From Rhizobiaceae bacterium (GTDB lineage Bacteria > Pseudomonadota > Alphaproteobacteria > Rhizobiales > Rhizobiaceae): DNA of 33,438 bases. Shown one piece after another: positions 1 through 10,846 of this stretch. Location of the stretch: positions 1-33,438 of the forward strand of contig JAJFMR010000002.1 in NCBI GenBank assembly GCA_020696915.1, written 5' to 3'. The notes under the pieces were generated by a model. That model was not told where the DNA came from, did not search any database, and worked only from the letters and a program-made list of their open reading frames with translations. The stretch's first letter is position 1. Each line of letters opens with the position of its first letter. A program made the position numbers and the translations under genes.

Positions 1-239
1 TGGCCGAGATAGTGGCTCGCCGCCGCTACGGTCGGAAAGGTCTCGCCGCCCCCCGCGATCCCGACCGCCCCGGAGGAGGGCGGCAGCAAACCCGCCAAAA
101 TGCGCAGCAGGGTTGATTTTCCGGCGCCGTTCGGGCCCGTGACGACCAAGCTCTCACGGGCTTCGAGCGCAAACCCGACGCCACAGAAGACCTGCTCGCC
201 GCCGCGCTCGCCGCTCAGCTTGTCGGCGATCAATCGCAT
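1..239 (-). CDS. ccmA: Heme exporter ATP-binding protein CcmA (5' part; cut by the window edge)
   Basis: The first 79 codons of an ABC-transporter ATPase are visible, starting at the ATG at 239-237; the rest lies beyond base 1. The Walker A motif GPNGAGKST is near residues 37-45, followed by LLRILAGLLPPSSG and then GGGETFPTVAASHYLG, a spacing and wording I associate with CcmA. In the family, CcmA powers the CcmABCDE complex that hands heme to CcmE for cytochrome c maturation at the inner membrane. It is divergent from acnA, a pairing I recall from other Hyphomicrobiales, and an Irr-like palindrome lies between the two starts. The signature motif and Walker B are off the edge, so function rests on the N-terminal segment. 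A different small exporter ATPase is possible but less likely. Confidence 0.85.
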   Translation of the reverse strand, partial: MRLIADKLSGERGGEQVFCGVGFALEARESLVVTGPNGAGKSTLLRILAGLLPPSSGAVGIAGGGETFPTVAAASHYLG

Positions 240-297
240 CTGCCCCCGCCTCCGATTGTTCGCCGCGCGTGCGACGCAGCAATTTTGCCTATAGTCG

Positions 298-316
298 GTC
301 TAGAACTATTCTAGGA
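298..316. promoter_or_regulatory. Candidate Irr (ICE) operator between ccmA and acnA
   Basis: A perfect inverted repeat CTAGAA-CTA-TTCTAG occupies 300-314. Its core TAGAA-N3-TTCTA matches the centre of the iron control element bound by Irr as I recall it (TTTAGAA-N3-TTCTAAA). A possible -10 for acnA, TATAGT at 290-295, lies just upstream, so a protein bound here would cover the acnA start region. Both neighbours use iron or heme (aconitase Fe-S cluster, heme export), which fits the Irr regulon. No good -35 was found, so the promoter itself is unproven. Confidence 0.6.
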
Positions 317-498
317 AATTCTCTATACGCCGGACAACCGGGCCAGCGGTCGGCCCGGAAACCGAATTTGCGCCGAACCTACGAACTCGCCGCCTGACCG
401 GCAGGACGCGGGGGACGGACAGCGGAAATGACCGTACCCGCACCTTTGCGCGTGATCCCAGCATGCCCGAGGCGTCCGTTCCGGCAGAACCGACCAGG

Positions 499-3204
<2,706 letters not shown>

Positions 3205-3494
3205 CACGGCGGGGGACGAAAAGACTGCGGCACGGCGCCTGCCACCGCAGGGCGGCAGCCCGGACGTGAACGCGCGCGTTGCGTTTCGCGCCGGGCCTTC
3301 ATCCTGAAGCCAGCCGTGTGTGCTCTCGTCCTTTGGCCGTCTGCAAAGCAGGCCGGCGATCGGTTCCACGATGGCGACCCCCTGAAAGCTTGCCGGTGTC
3401 ACCCGAACGTGACTTCCTGTTGTGCCATCGATCTGGCAATCCAATCGGCAACGACAATGGCGCCGGCCGAACCGCGCCGGATCTGGAATGCTTC

Positions 3495-4244
3495 ATGAAA
3501 CCAGCACCTCTCCTGAGAGCGGCAGCAGCATTTCTGGCCCTTGGGGTGGTGCCTGGCCTCGCCGGCGACGTCGAGCAGCCGGTCGGGGTGGTGGAGCTGT
3601 TCACCAGCCAGGGCTGCAGTTCCTGTCCGCCGGCCGATGAAGTTCTGGCCGAGCTCGCCCGGTCGGGCGAGGGCGTGGCGCTTGGCTATCACGTCGACTA
3701 CTGGGATTATCTGGGTTGGAAGGACACTCTGGGCAGACCGGAGAACACGGCCCGTCAATACGATTACGGAAAGTCCTTCGGCAGTCGTTCGGTATATACG
3801 CCCCAGGCCGTCATAAACGGCCGAAGGCATGTGAATGGCGCCAAGCGCCAGGCCGTACAGGCCGCCCTTGCCGAGATGCGGACCTCCGGCGCCGGGCTGA
3901 CCGTCGACATCGACATTCAGCGCTCCGGCGACAGCATCCTCATAGACGCTCACGGCGCGCCCGACGGCCGCGGCAGCGCCCATCTGGTGCTCGTCTATTT
4001 CGATCCGACCAGGCCAATCGTCATCGAGCGCGGGGAGAACAAGGGCCGTACCATCCGTTATGCCAACCCTGTCACCGGCCTGCAGACCGTCGGCATGTGG
4101 CACGGCCGTCCGGTGCGGTTCGAATTCCCTCAAAGCGAAGTCGCCAAGAAGGGCGGCTGCGCGGTGCTGCTTCAATCGGTGAGCAAGGACGGTCTTCCCG
4201 GCCCGATTCTGGGAGCGGCGCTGATTCGCCGTCCCAAACGATGA
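3495..4244 (+). CDS. Secreted DUF1223 protein with thioredoxin-like fold
   Basis: This 249-residue protein begins with a signal-peptide-like segment (MKPAPLLRAAAAFLALGVVPGLAG, cleavage near 24) and continues with VVELFTSQGCSSCPPADEVL, the hallmark of the DUF1223 family. C41 and C44 form a CxxC pair at the start of a thioredoxin-like fold. The family is common in Alphaproteobacteria and its biochemical role is not established; a periplasmic redox or copper-related role has been guessed from the fold. The frame is open from 3279, but the upstream residues are arginine-rich and unlike a protein start, so the ATG at 3495 before the signal peptide is chosen. It follows acnA after about 290 bases in which I saw no gene, and it ends just before a strong terminator. 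Confidence 0.85.
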   Translation: MKPAPLLRAAAAFLALGVVPGLAGDVEQPVGVVELFTSQGCSSCPPADEVLAELARSGEGVALGYHVDYWDYLGWKDTLGRPENTARQYDYGKSFGSRSVYTPQAVINGRRHVNGAKRQAVQAALAEMRTSGAGLTVDIDIQRSGDSILIDAHGAPDGRGSAHLVLVYFDPTRPIVIERGENKGRTIRYANPVTGLQTVGMWHGRPVRFEFPQSEVAKKGGCAVLLQSVSKDGLPGPILGAALIRRPKR

Positions 4245-4264
4245 GCGAGCGGGCGGCACACGTG

Positions 4265-4297
4265 AAAAAACCGGCGTCGCTTCCGCGCACCGGTTTT
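4265..4297 (+). terminator. Intrinsic terminator after the DUF1223 gene
   Basis: The arms AAAACCGG (4267-4274) and CCGGTTTT (4290-4297) can pair over a 15-nt loop; the upstream arm is preceded by an A-run and the downstream arm ends in four Ts. It lies 20 bases past the DUF1223 stop, where a Rho-independent terminator is expected. The A/T flanks would let it work on either strand. Confidence 0.7.
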
Positions 4298-4656
4298 CAG
4301 GATTCCAGGTCGTCGCACCCAGGTTTTTCTGGCGAAAACCAAGGTTGGTTCGATCCGACGCAGACCCGTGGGCGGGGGGCTTGGGGTTTACGAGCCGGTG
4401 CCGGACCGAACCGTCTCAGGCAACGAGGGTAAATTCGTCGGACATTGGGGCGCCAGCGCGGATAAAACGCGGCAGGATTGTGGCGGAGAATCACCAATCA
4501 CGACAGAGTGTATTGTGTACGTTACCTGGCCGGAACATCGGCGGCGAAGGGCCGCTCGCGGTGCGGATCCTCCCCGACGTTGCTTGTCGCCGGATCTTGC
4601 AATTGCGCCGTGGAAAGGCGACCTTTGCGTCGGACAGCTGAGGCAGGACGGGTTCG
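4298..4656. other. Intergenic stretch of 359 bases, no gene seen
   Basis: Short open frames here have no start context or recognisable product and look like chance GC-rich frames. The promoter of the DUF2794 gene should lie within it, but I could not pick a convincing -35/-10 pair. No tRNA or clear structured RNA was recognised. Confidence 0.5.
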
Positions 4657-5043
4657 ATGACCGATCGCGCGGGGGGAATGGAGGATGGGGAAGACTCCGC
4701 AATATTGATCCCGCTCCACGAGGCTCGGCGCCAGCGCGCCGACGTGCCGGTCACCTTCCAGCGACGTGAACTCGACCAGTTGCTTCGCCTTTATGGACGA
4801 ATGGTTGCCGCCAACGAGTGGCGCGACTATGCGATCGACCACCTTCCCGACCGCGCGGTGTTCTCGGTGTTCCGTCGCACTTCGGAAACGCCGTTGTTCA
4901 GGATCGTCAAGGATCCGGCACTGGCGCGCCGCCAGGGAACCTGGTCCGTCGTCTCGGCAACCGGTCTCGTCATGAAGCGCGGCCACGAACTGGCCCGCGT
5001 GCTCGGCCTTTTCGACAAGCGCCTCAGCCTAGTCGAGGCCTGA
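4657..5043 (+). CDS. DUF2794 family protein
   Basis: The 128-residue product carries the DUF2794 core: VTFQRRELDQLLRLYGRM, then EWRDYAIDHLPDRAVFSVFR, then FRIVKDPALARRQGTWSVV, and the closing GLVMKRGHELARVLGLFD. The family is small, largely confined to Alphaproteobacteria, and has no established function. No membrane segment or signal peptide is present, so it is probably cytosolic. Two starts are possible: ATG 4657 with AGGA about 9 bases upstream, or ATG 4678 behind a run of Gs; conservation begins after both. Its last 20 bases overlap the end of the convergent acetyltransferase gene. Confidence 0.85.
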   Translation: MTDRAGGMEDGEDSAILIPLHEARRQRADVPVTFQRRELDQLLRLYGRMVAANEWRDYAIDHLPDRAVFSVFRRTSETPLFRIVKDPALARRQGTWSVVSATGLVMKRGHELARVLGLFDKRLSLVEA

Positions 5044-5605
5044 GCGTTCCGCGAAACCGCCGTTCCGGCATCGAGCAGCCGTCGGGCGGCGTCGACGACC
5101 CGCCGTTCATGGGCAGCTGCATGAAGGTGGTGTCGAGCCAGCGGCCTTGCTTGTATCCCGAGCCCTGTAGCTGCCCGCAATGGCGGAAGCCGGCTCGCAG
5201 GTGGAGACGGACCGAGGGGCTTTCCGGGGAACCGTCGCCGATGACGGCGATCATCTGCCTGAATCCGAGCGCCTCCGCCTCCGCCACGAGCTTTCTCAGG
5301 AGCGCGATCCCGACGCCCTGTCCCTTTGCCTCCGGTTCGACATAGACGGAATTCTCGACGATGAAGCGATAGGCAGGGCGCGGCCGGAACGGCCCAGCAT
5401 AGGCGTAGCCGACAAGCCGGCCGTCGAGTTCGGCGACCAGGTAGGGGAAGTCGCCCGCAGCGAGCGCCGCGTAACGGCTTTCCATCTCCTGCAGGGTCGG
5501 CGGCTCCAGTTCGTAGCTGGCGGTCCCATGGAGGACGGCATCGGCATAGATGGCGGTGATGACCTCCAGATCGCCGATGTGAGCAGGCCGGACCTCGATG
5601 CTCAT
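5024..5605 (-). CDS. GNAT family N-acetyltransferase (phosphinothricin acetyltransferase-like)
   Basis: This is a 193-residue GCN5-related acetyltransferase that would transfer an acetyl group from acetyl-CoA to an amine. The acetyl-CoA loop reads KGQGVG (residues 94-99) after ENSVYVEPEA, and the order VRPAHIGDLEVITAIY ... GYAYAGPFRPRPAYRF is typical of the PAT/bar/MnaT subgroup. Characterised members act on phosphinothricin or methionine sulfoximine and sulfone; the substrate here is unknown. The frame opens at 5626, but MSIEVRPA at 5605 matches the usual family start. About 20 C-terminal residues (PDGCSMPERRFRGTLRPRLG) extend past the fold and lie partly over the convergent DUF2794 gene, so they may be a read-on tail of no function. 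Confidence 0.85.
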   Translation of the reverse strand: MSIEVRPAHIGDLEVITAIYADAVLHGTASYELEPPTLQEMESRYAALAAGDFPYLVAELDGRLVGYAYAGPFRPRPAYRFIVENSVYVEPEAKGQGVGIALLRKLVAEAEALGFRQMIAVIGDGSPESPSVRLHLRAGFRHCGQLQGSGYKQGRWLDTTFMQLPMNGGSSTPPDGCSMPERRFRGTLRPRLG

Positions 5606-5630
5606 CTGTCGGATATGCTCCCGCAATTGG

Positions 5631-5656
5631 AAAGGGCGGCCGTTTGGCCGCCCTTT
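5631..5656 (-). terminator. Strong hairpin, probable terminator of the BI-1 gene
   Basis: A perfect 11-bp stem, AAAGGGCGGCC (5631-5641) and GGCCGCCCTTT (5646-5656), closes on a 4-base loop. It begins 22 bases past the stop of the minus-strand gene ending at 5679. The arms end in A/T triplets but no long T-run follows, so termination strength is uncertain. The acetyltransferase gene begins 26 bases beyond it, so it probably separates the two transcripts. Confidence 0.65.
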
Positions 5657-5678
5657 CGTATCTCGCTGATCCTGAGCG

Positions 5679-6455
5679 CTATTCGCGGTTGCCGAGGAAG
5701 TGCAGCAGGAAAGTGAAAAGGTTGATGAAATCGAGGTAGAGGGTCAAGGCACCCATGATCGCCTTGCGGCCGGCGACGAGAACGTCGTCGCCCTCGAAAT
5801 ACATCTCCTTGATCTTCTGCGTGTCGTAGGCGGTGAGCCCCGCGAACACCAGCACGCCGATCGCCGAGATCGCGAACTGCAGGGCCGACGACTGCAGGAA
5901 GATGTTGATGACCATGGCGATGATCAGCCCGAAAACGCCCATGATCAGAAACGAGCCCATCGCGGTGAGGTCGCGCCGGGTCGTATAGCCGTAGAGCGAC
6001 AGCGCGCCGAAGGAGGCGGCGGTCACGAAGAAGGTCTGCACGATGCTTTCGCTGGTGAAGACCAGGAATATCGACGACAGCGACAGCCCCATCAGGGCTG
6101 CAAAGCCCCAGAAAGCAGTCTGCGCCGCCGATACGCTCAGCGTGTGCACCCGGAAAGACAGGAAGAACACCACCGCCAGCGGCGCGAGCATGACGACCCA
6201 CCTGAGCGGCGAGCCATAGAGCACCGCACCAAGCGAGGTCAGCATCTTTCCGTTGCCAAGCGTTGCGACGGCTGCCGCAGGATCGTTCGTGGTCGCCAGC
6301 ATCATCGTCCCGAAGGCGGCGACGCCGGTGATCGCGAGGCCGAGCGCCATCAGGTTGTAGACCTTGATCATGTAGGCGCGGAGGCCTTCGTCGATGGCGA
6401 CATCGGTGCGGGTGCCCGCAGCGGCGCGCGCCTGATAGTTGCGAATCTCTGCCAT
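5679..6455 (-). CDS. Bax inhibitor-1/YccA family membrane protein
   Basis: The 258-residue product belongs to the BI-1 (TMBIM, YbhL/YccA) family of integral inner-membrane proteins. After MAEIRNYQARA and a charged N-terminus there are about seven hydrophobic helices, beginning with VYNLMALGLAITGVAAFGTM and ending in FINLFTFLLHFLGNRE; the late AYDTQKIKEMY segment with an acidic residue is characteristic. Bacterial members have been described as pH-sensitive calcium leak channels or modulators of FtsH proteolysis; which applies here is unknown. The open frame extends to 6590, but the ATG at 6455 has GAGGA 6 bases upstream and matches the family start. A candidate promoter lies at 6543-6571. Confidence 0.9.
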   Translation of the reverse strand: MAEIRNYQARAAAGTRTDVAIDEGLRAYMIKVYNLMALGLAITGVAAFGTMMLATTNDPAAAVATLGNGKMLTSLGAVLYGSPLRWVVMLAPLAVVFFLSFRVHTLSVSAAQTAFWGFAALMGLSLSSIFLVFTSESIVQTFFVTAASFGALSLYGYTTRRDLTAMGSFLIMGVFGLIIAMVINIFLQSSALQFAISAIGVLVFAGLTAYDTQKIKEMYFEGDDVLVAGRKAIMGALTLYLDFINLFTFLLHFLGNRE

Positions 6456-6542
6456 GGAGAGTCCTCTGTTTGCTTCTGTCCCGTCGGGGTCGGACGCACG
6501 CGCCCAGGCGCCGCTGGCGGGACTCCAGCATGCCTGGCCCGG

Positions 6543-6571
6543 AATATGATGCTTCTCGACCGTCAGGACAA
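6543..6571 (-). promoter_or_regulatory. Candidate sigma-70 promoter for the BI-1 gene
   Basis: On the minus strand TTGTCC (6571-6566) and CATATT (6548-6543) are separated by 17 bases, each matching 4 of 6 consensus bases. It lies 88 bases upstream of the BI-1 start, in the 207-base gap after the ABC permease gene. Chosen by eye. Confidence 0.35.
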
Positions 6572-6662
6572 GACCTGTAACCCGCTGCAATCCACCGTGA
6601 CTGCATCAAATTTGTGTCGTGATCGCCCGAAACCGCGCGGGCAAGTCCGCGGCGACGGACCG

Positions 6663-9302
6663 TCAGAGATTCCTGAGGACCGGCGCTGCCTTGTGGCCGA
6701 GCGCCCGCCACGTGCCCAAAAGGCCAAATCCGACGGTCAGCAGCAGCGCCGCGACGATGGTGGCGAGCGCCACTTCAGGCAAGAAGCTGGAGGGCAGGGT
6801 CATGATTCTGGAAATGACGAACCAGGCGGCGATCCCGCCGGCAAAGAGCGCGAAAACCGCCGTCGCCAACCCGATCAGCGCATATTCCAGCGAGAAAGCA
6901 GCGACCAGTGTCCGCCTTGTCGCGCCGAGCGTCTTCAGGATCACGGCGTCGTGGATGCGGGCGCGGTTGCCGGCCGCGAGCGCGCCCGACAGAACCAGGA
7001 CCGAAGCCACGAGGGCGACGCTGGCTGCCGCCCGAATCGCCGTTCCGAGCTGGGCGATCAGGCGATTGACGACATCGAGCGCATCCTTGACGCGTACGGT
7101 TGTCACCGCCGGAAAGGTCCGGGTGACGGCGTTCAGCAACGCCGCCTCTTCAGCGGGCGTGGCCTGCGCCTCCGTCAGCGTCGCCAGCCACGAATGCGGC
7201 GCGCCGGCAAAGGTGTTCGGCGAGAACACCATGACGAAGTTGATCCCCATCGATTCCCAATTCACCTCGCGAAAGTTCGCGATTCGGGCGGTGATGTCGC
7301 GGCCAAGCACGTTGACGGTGACGGTGTCGCCAAGCTTCAGCCCGATTTCGCGGCCCTCCTGTGCCGAAAAGGAGAGCAGGGGCTCGCCGGCATAATCCGC
7401 CGGCCACCACGCCCCTTCCGCCAGCGTGGCATTTGCGGGAAGCGCGTCTTCATAGGTGATGCCGCGGTCGCCGCGCAGTACCCAGGCGCCTTCGGCCGGC
7501 ACGGCCAGTTTCTCGACGTCGACGCCGTTCAGTTCGACGACCCGGCCTCTCAGCATCGGAACACGCGCCAACCTGCCGTCCGGCGACCTGTCCTCGATGA
7601 AGCGGGCGAAGGCCTCGACCTCGGCGCTCTGGATGTCGACGAAGAAGAAATTTGGCGCACGTTCGGGCAGACTGCCCGAAAGCTGGCGCCTGAGATTGCC
7701 GTCGATCAATGCAAGAGCGACGAGCAGCGTCAGTCCGAGCCCAAGGGAAAGCACGACCGAGGGCGTCAGCGCCCCGGGACGATGAATGTTGCCGATCGCC
7801 AGCCTGAGCGCCGTCCAGCGCACGGGCGGGCTCCGCCTGGCAAGCGTCTGCACGAGCGCCGCGACGCTGCGCAAAACGACGAAAGAAAACAGGGTGGCGC
7901 CGACGAAGATCGAGGCGATGCGTCGATCCTCCGAGAACCATACGGCCAGGAAGGCTAGCAAGGCAGCGATGGCAAACGCGGCGAGCACGTAGGATCGGCC
8001 CGGCAGGCCGCTCGGCTCGAAGCCCATTTCGCGAAACAGCGCGGTGGCCGGCACCTCGCGGGCCCGGCCGAGCGGCAGGATGGCAAAGGCAAGGGTCACC
8101 AGCAGGCCGAACAGCGCCGCCATGCCGAGCGCGCCCGGATAGATGCCGTGCTCCGCCGGAACCGGGATGAGCGCGGCCAGCGCCGTCGTTGCGAACAGCG
8201 GCATCAGGGCGCCGATCGCCAGTCCGGCGGCGATGCCTATTCCCGCAATGATCAGGATCTGGACGAGGTATACCGCGAACACGAAGCCGCCGGAGGCGCC
8301 GAGGCTCTTGAATGTCGCGATGACACCGCGCTTGCCGTCGAGATAGGCGCGCACTGCGTTGGCGACGCCGACCCCGCCCACGACCAGCGCCGTCAATCCG
8401 ACCAGAGTGAGGAATTGCGAGAAGCGTTCGATGTTGCGTGACAGCGACGGGGCCGCGTTGGTGCGGGTGCGGATCGACCACCCGGCCTGCGGGAACTCCG
8501 AATTCGCCCGCTCGGCGATTGCCTCGAGCTCGGCGTCGCCGGTCGTGCCGGGCAATCGCACCTTGTAGGCGAATTCGGCGAGGCTGCCGGGCTGGACGAG
8601 CCCCGAGGCCTGCAGCCCCTCCAGCGAGATCATCAGGCGGGGAGCAAAGCCGAAGCCTTCCGACGCCGCATCGGGTTCGGTGACGAGGTTTGCCCGGAGC
8701 TCGAAGACTGCCTGGCCGAGTCTGACGCGGCCGCCCGGGGCAATTCCGAGCCGCTCGAAGAGGAGTTCGGGGGCCGCCGCTCCGTAGACATCGCCCTGGC
8801 TGCCGAACAGCGCCTCCCGCGACAGCCGAGGCTCGGTGACGAGCGTGCCGTATAGAGGATAGGCCCGATCCACCGCCTTGACTTCGACCAGGGCCTGGTC
8901 GGCGCCGTCCTCGAGCCGGGCCATCGAACGCAGGCCCGCGCTTTGGGCCAGGCCTCCCAGCCCCTCCAGGAATTCGAGTTCGGCAGGGTCGGCACGCCGC
9001 TGGTTGAGTTCGAAGCGAAGGTCGCCGCCGAGCAGCGCCTGGCCCTCCCTGGCGACACCGGCCGTGATGGAATTGGCAACCGAGTTCACGCCGCCGATGG
9101 CCCCGACCCCGAGCGCGATGCAGGTGACGAAGATCATGAAGCCGGCAAGCCCGCCGCGCATCTCGCGCAGCGAGAAGCGGACGGCAAGCGCAAGCGTGCG
9201 GACCCGGGAGGCTCCGGCCGTGGCCGGCTCCTGCCGGCCGGCCGCTCCGGCGACGGAGGACCCGGGCGGGCCCGCGTCGATCGAGGACGTTGGACCCGAC
9301 AT
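6663..9302 (-). CDS. ABC transporter permease, FtsX/MacB-like (YbbP type)
   Basis: This 879-residue permease has an N-terminal membrane helix (residues about 50-75, FMIFVTCIALGVGAIGGVNSV), a large periplasmic domain starting GVAREGQALLGGDLRFEL, and a central set of helices carrying an FtsX domain (LVGLTALVVGGVGVANAVRAYLDGKRGVIATFKSLGAS). A second periplasmic domain and a second FtsX-like block follow at the C-terminus (NRARIHDAVILKTLGATRRT). That duplicated layout matches YbbP-type proteins. The partner ATPase is encoded 2 bases upstream on the same strand. Related systems move lipids, lipoproteins or hydrophobic compounds rather than small solutes; the substrate is not known. The start at 9302 follows directly from the ATPase stop and suggests coupled translation. 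Confidence 0.9.
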   Translation of the reverse strand: MSGPTSSIDAGPPGSSVAGAAGRQEPATAGASRVRTLALAVRFSLREMRGGLAGFMIFVTCIALGVGAIGGVNSVANSITAGVAREGQALLGGDLRFELNQRRADPAELEFLEGLGGLAQSAGLRSMARLEDGADQALVEVKAVDRAYPLYGTLVTEPRLSREALFGSQGDVYGAAAPELLFERLGIAPGGRVRLGQAVFELRANLVTEPDAASEGFGFAPRLMISLEGLQASGLVQPGSLAEFAYKVRLPGTTGDAELEAIAERANSEFPQAGWSIRTRTNAAPSLSRNIERFSQFLTLVGLTALVVGGVGVANAVRAYLDGKRGVIATFKSLGASGGFVFAVYLVQILIIAGIGIAAGLAIGALMPLFATTALAALIPVPAEHGIYPGALGMAALFGLLVTLAFAILPLGRAREVPATALFREMGFEPSGLPGRSYVLAAFAIAALLAFLAVWFSEDRRIASIFVGATLFSFVVLRSVAALVQTLARRSPPVRWTALRLAIGNIHRPGALTPSVVLSLGLGLTLLVALALIDGNLRRQLSGSLPERAPNFFFVDIQSAEVEAFARFIEDRSPDGRLARVPMLRGRVVELNGVDVEKLAVPAEGAWVLRGDRGITYEDALPANATLAEGAWWPADYAGEPLLSFSAQEGREIGLKLGDTVTVNVLGRDITARIANFREVNWESMGINFVMVFSPNTFAGAPHSWLATLTEAQATPAEEAALLNAVTRTFPAVTTVRVKDALDVVNRLIAQLGTAIRAAASVALVASVLVLSGALAAGNRARIHDAVILKTLGATRRTLVAAFSLEYALIGLATAVFALFAGGIAAWFVISRIMTLPSSFLPEVALATIVAALLLTVGFGLLGTWRALGHKAAPVLRNL

Positions 9303-9304
9303 CC

Positions 9305-10003
9305 CTAGACCGTCACCGCCAGCCGACCTGCCTCGACGTCGATCCGGCCGGACCGCATGGCCACCTGGCGCGCGCAGCGACCGGCGAGCGACGGATCATG
9401 GGTGACCAGCACCAAGGTCATGCCCCGCTCCTTCGCCTCGGCGAACAACAGGTCGGCGATCTGCCTGCCGGTCGCCTGGTCGAGATTGCCGGTCGGCTCG
9501 TCGGCGATGAGGATGCGCGGCTCGGGCGCCAGCGCCCGGGCAATGGCCACCCGCTGTTGTTCGCCGCCGGACAGCTCGCCGGGGTAGTGGGTGACCCGGT
9601 CGGCAAGCCCGACTGCGTCGAGTTCGCGAAACGCCGCACCGAACGGGTCGTTGCGCCCGGCGAGCTCCAGCGGCACGGCGACGTTCTCCAGCGCCGTCAT
9701 GTTGGGGATCAGATGGAACGACTGGAATACGATGCCGATGTTGCGGCCCCGAAAGGCGGCGATCCGGTCCTCGGACTGGCCGTTCAGCAGATGCCCGGCG
9801 ATCCTCACCGTTCCCGAATCGACGCGCTCCAGCCCGGCTATCACCATCAGCAGTGTCGATTTGCCCGAGCCGGAAGGGCCGACGATGCCGGTCGCCTCAC
9901 CCGACGCGACGTCGAGGCTGACCTTCTTCAGGACATCCACGGCAGACGCACCCTGGCCGAGCCTCAGGGAAACATCCTTCAGCTGGATGACGGGTTCTGT
10001 CAC
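9305..10003 (-). CDS. ABC transporter ATP-binding protein (YbbA/LolD type)
   Basis: The 232-residue ATPase has all the nucleotide-binding motifs: Walker A GPSGSGKST (42-50), Q-loop around FQSFH, signature LSGGEQQR (144-151), Walker B ILIADEP (164-170) and the switch histidine H202 in VTHD. The wording around them (GLERVDSGTVRIAG; ADEPTGNLDQATG) places it in the LolD/MacB/YbbA group that pairs with FtsX-type permeases, and such a permease gene follows at once. It diverges from tesA across 54 bases that must hold both promoters. The same three genes are neighbours in E. coli (tesA, ybbA, ybbP), which supports a shared role at the cell envelope, though the substrate remains unknown. Confidence 0.92.
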   Translation of the reverse strand: MTEPVIQLKDVSLRLGQGASAVDVLKKVSLDVASGEATGIVGPSGSGKSTLLMVIAGLERVDSGTVRIAGHLLNGQSEDRIAAFRGRNIGIVFQSFHLIPNMTALENVAVPLELAGRNDPFGAAFRELDAVGLADRVTHYPGELSGGEQQRVAIARALAPEPRILIADEPTGNLDQATGRQIADLLFAEAKERGMTLVLVTHDPSLAGRCARQVAMRSGRIDVEAGRLAVTV

Positions 10004-10057
10004 GGGGAGCGCTTCCTATATGGAGGAGGACGGTCCGCGACATATGGGTCTTGCAGC

Positions 10058-10708
10058 ATGGCTTTCAAATCTTCCCCGCGTGCGCTGGCCGGCGCGGCTC
10101 TGGCCTTCGTCTGCCTGGCGACGTCGGCCACGGCCGAGCCTTACAAGATCGTCGGCTTCGGAGACAGCCTGATGGCTGGATACGGTCTGGATGCCGGCCA
10201 GAGCTTTCCGGAAAAGCTCGAGCAGGCCATGCGGGCGAAGGGTCACGATGTCGTGATCGTGAATGCCGGCGTTTCGGGGGATACGTCGAGCGGCGGGCTC
10301 GCGCGTCTCGATTGGTCCGTACCGGAGGATGCCGATCTCGTCGTCCTGGAACTCGGCGCCAACGACATGTTGCGCGGCGTGCCGCCGCAAATCACCGAAC
10401 GTAACCTCGACACGATGATCACCCGGCTGAAGCAAAGACCCGTGGCCGTGCTGCTTGCCGGAATGCGCGCCGCGCCGAACCTCGGGCCCGAGTACCGGGC
10501 GGCGTTTGACGCGATCTATCCCCGCCTGTCCGAAAAACATGCGGCCCCCCTCTACGGCTTTTTTCTGGACGGGGTGGCCGCCGACCCCAGATATCTGCTC
10601 GACGACCGCATGCACCCGAACGCCGCGGGAATAGACCGGATGGTGGAGCGCTTCGTACCGCATCTGGAGGCGGTCATTGCCGCCACACCGGCGGGTTCGG
10701 CGCCGTGA
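10058..10708 (+). CDS. tesA: Arylesterase / acyl-CoA thioesterase I, SGNH hydrolase
   Basis: The 216-residue enzyme has a signal peptide (MAFKSSPRALAGAALAFVCLATSATA, cleavage near 26) and the SGNH-hydrolase blocks: GFGDSLMAGYGL with nucleophile S37, GVSGDTSSGG (block II), GANDMLRG with N102 (block III), and DRMHPN with D183 and H186 (block V). TesA-type enzymes hydrolyse thioesters, aryl esters and lysophospholipids in the periplasm. The open frame reaches far upstream over the ATPase gene, but only the ATG at 10058 precedes the signal peptide. It is divergent from the YbbA/YbbP-type ABC genes, as in enterobacteria, so the hydrolase and the transporter may work on related lipids. Confidence 0.95.
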   Translation: MAFKSSPRALAGAALAFVCLATSATAEPYKIVGFGDSLMAGYGLDAGQSFPEKLEQAMRAKGHDVVIVNAGVSGDTSSGGLARLDWSVPEDADLVVLELGANDMLRGVPPQITERNLDTMITRLKQRPVAVLLAGMRAAPNLGPEYRAAFDAIYPRLSEKHAAPLYGFFLDGVAADPRYLLDDRMHPNAAGIDRMVERFVPHLEAVIAATPAGSAP

Positions 10709-10846
10709 GGGGCCGCGAGACGGTTTGCCGGCTGGATTTGCCGTCGATCGGAACGCTTGAATGCAGTGCGACAGAATCCGCTTGCCGCTTATCCGGATCG
10801 GTGATTCGCTGGGCATGCAGTTCGATTCGAGGAAGGGAGCCTGGCC

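Noticed and set aside
3225..3250. CTGCGG/CCGCAG inverted repeat after acnA.
   Set aside because: Only 6 bp with a 14-base loop in very GC-rich DNA and no T-run; chance is likely.
5700..7958. Very long open frame (752 codons) on the plus strand opposite the BI-1 and permease genes.
   Set aside because: GC-rich coding DNA leaves open frames on the other strand; the translation is rich in Arg, Gly, Gln and Asp with no fold signature, while the minus-strand frames show clear families.
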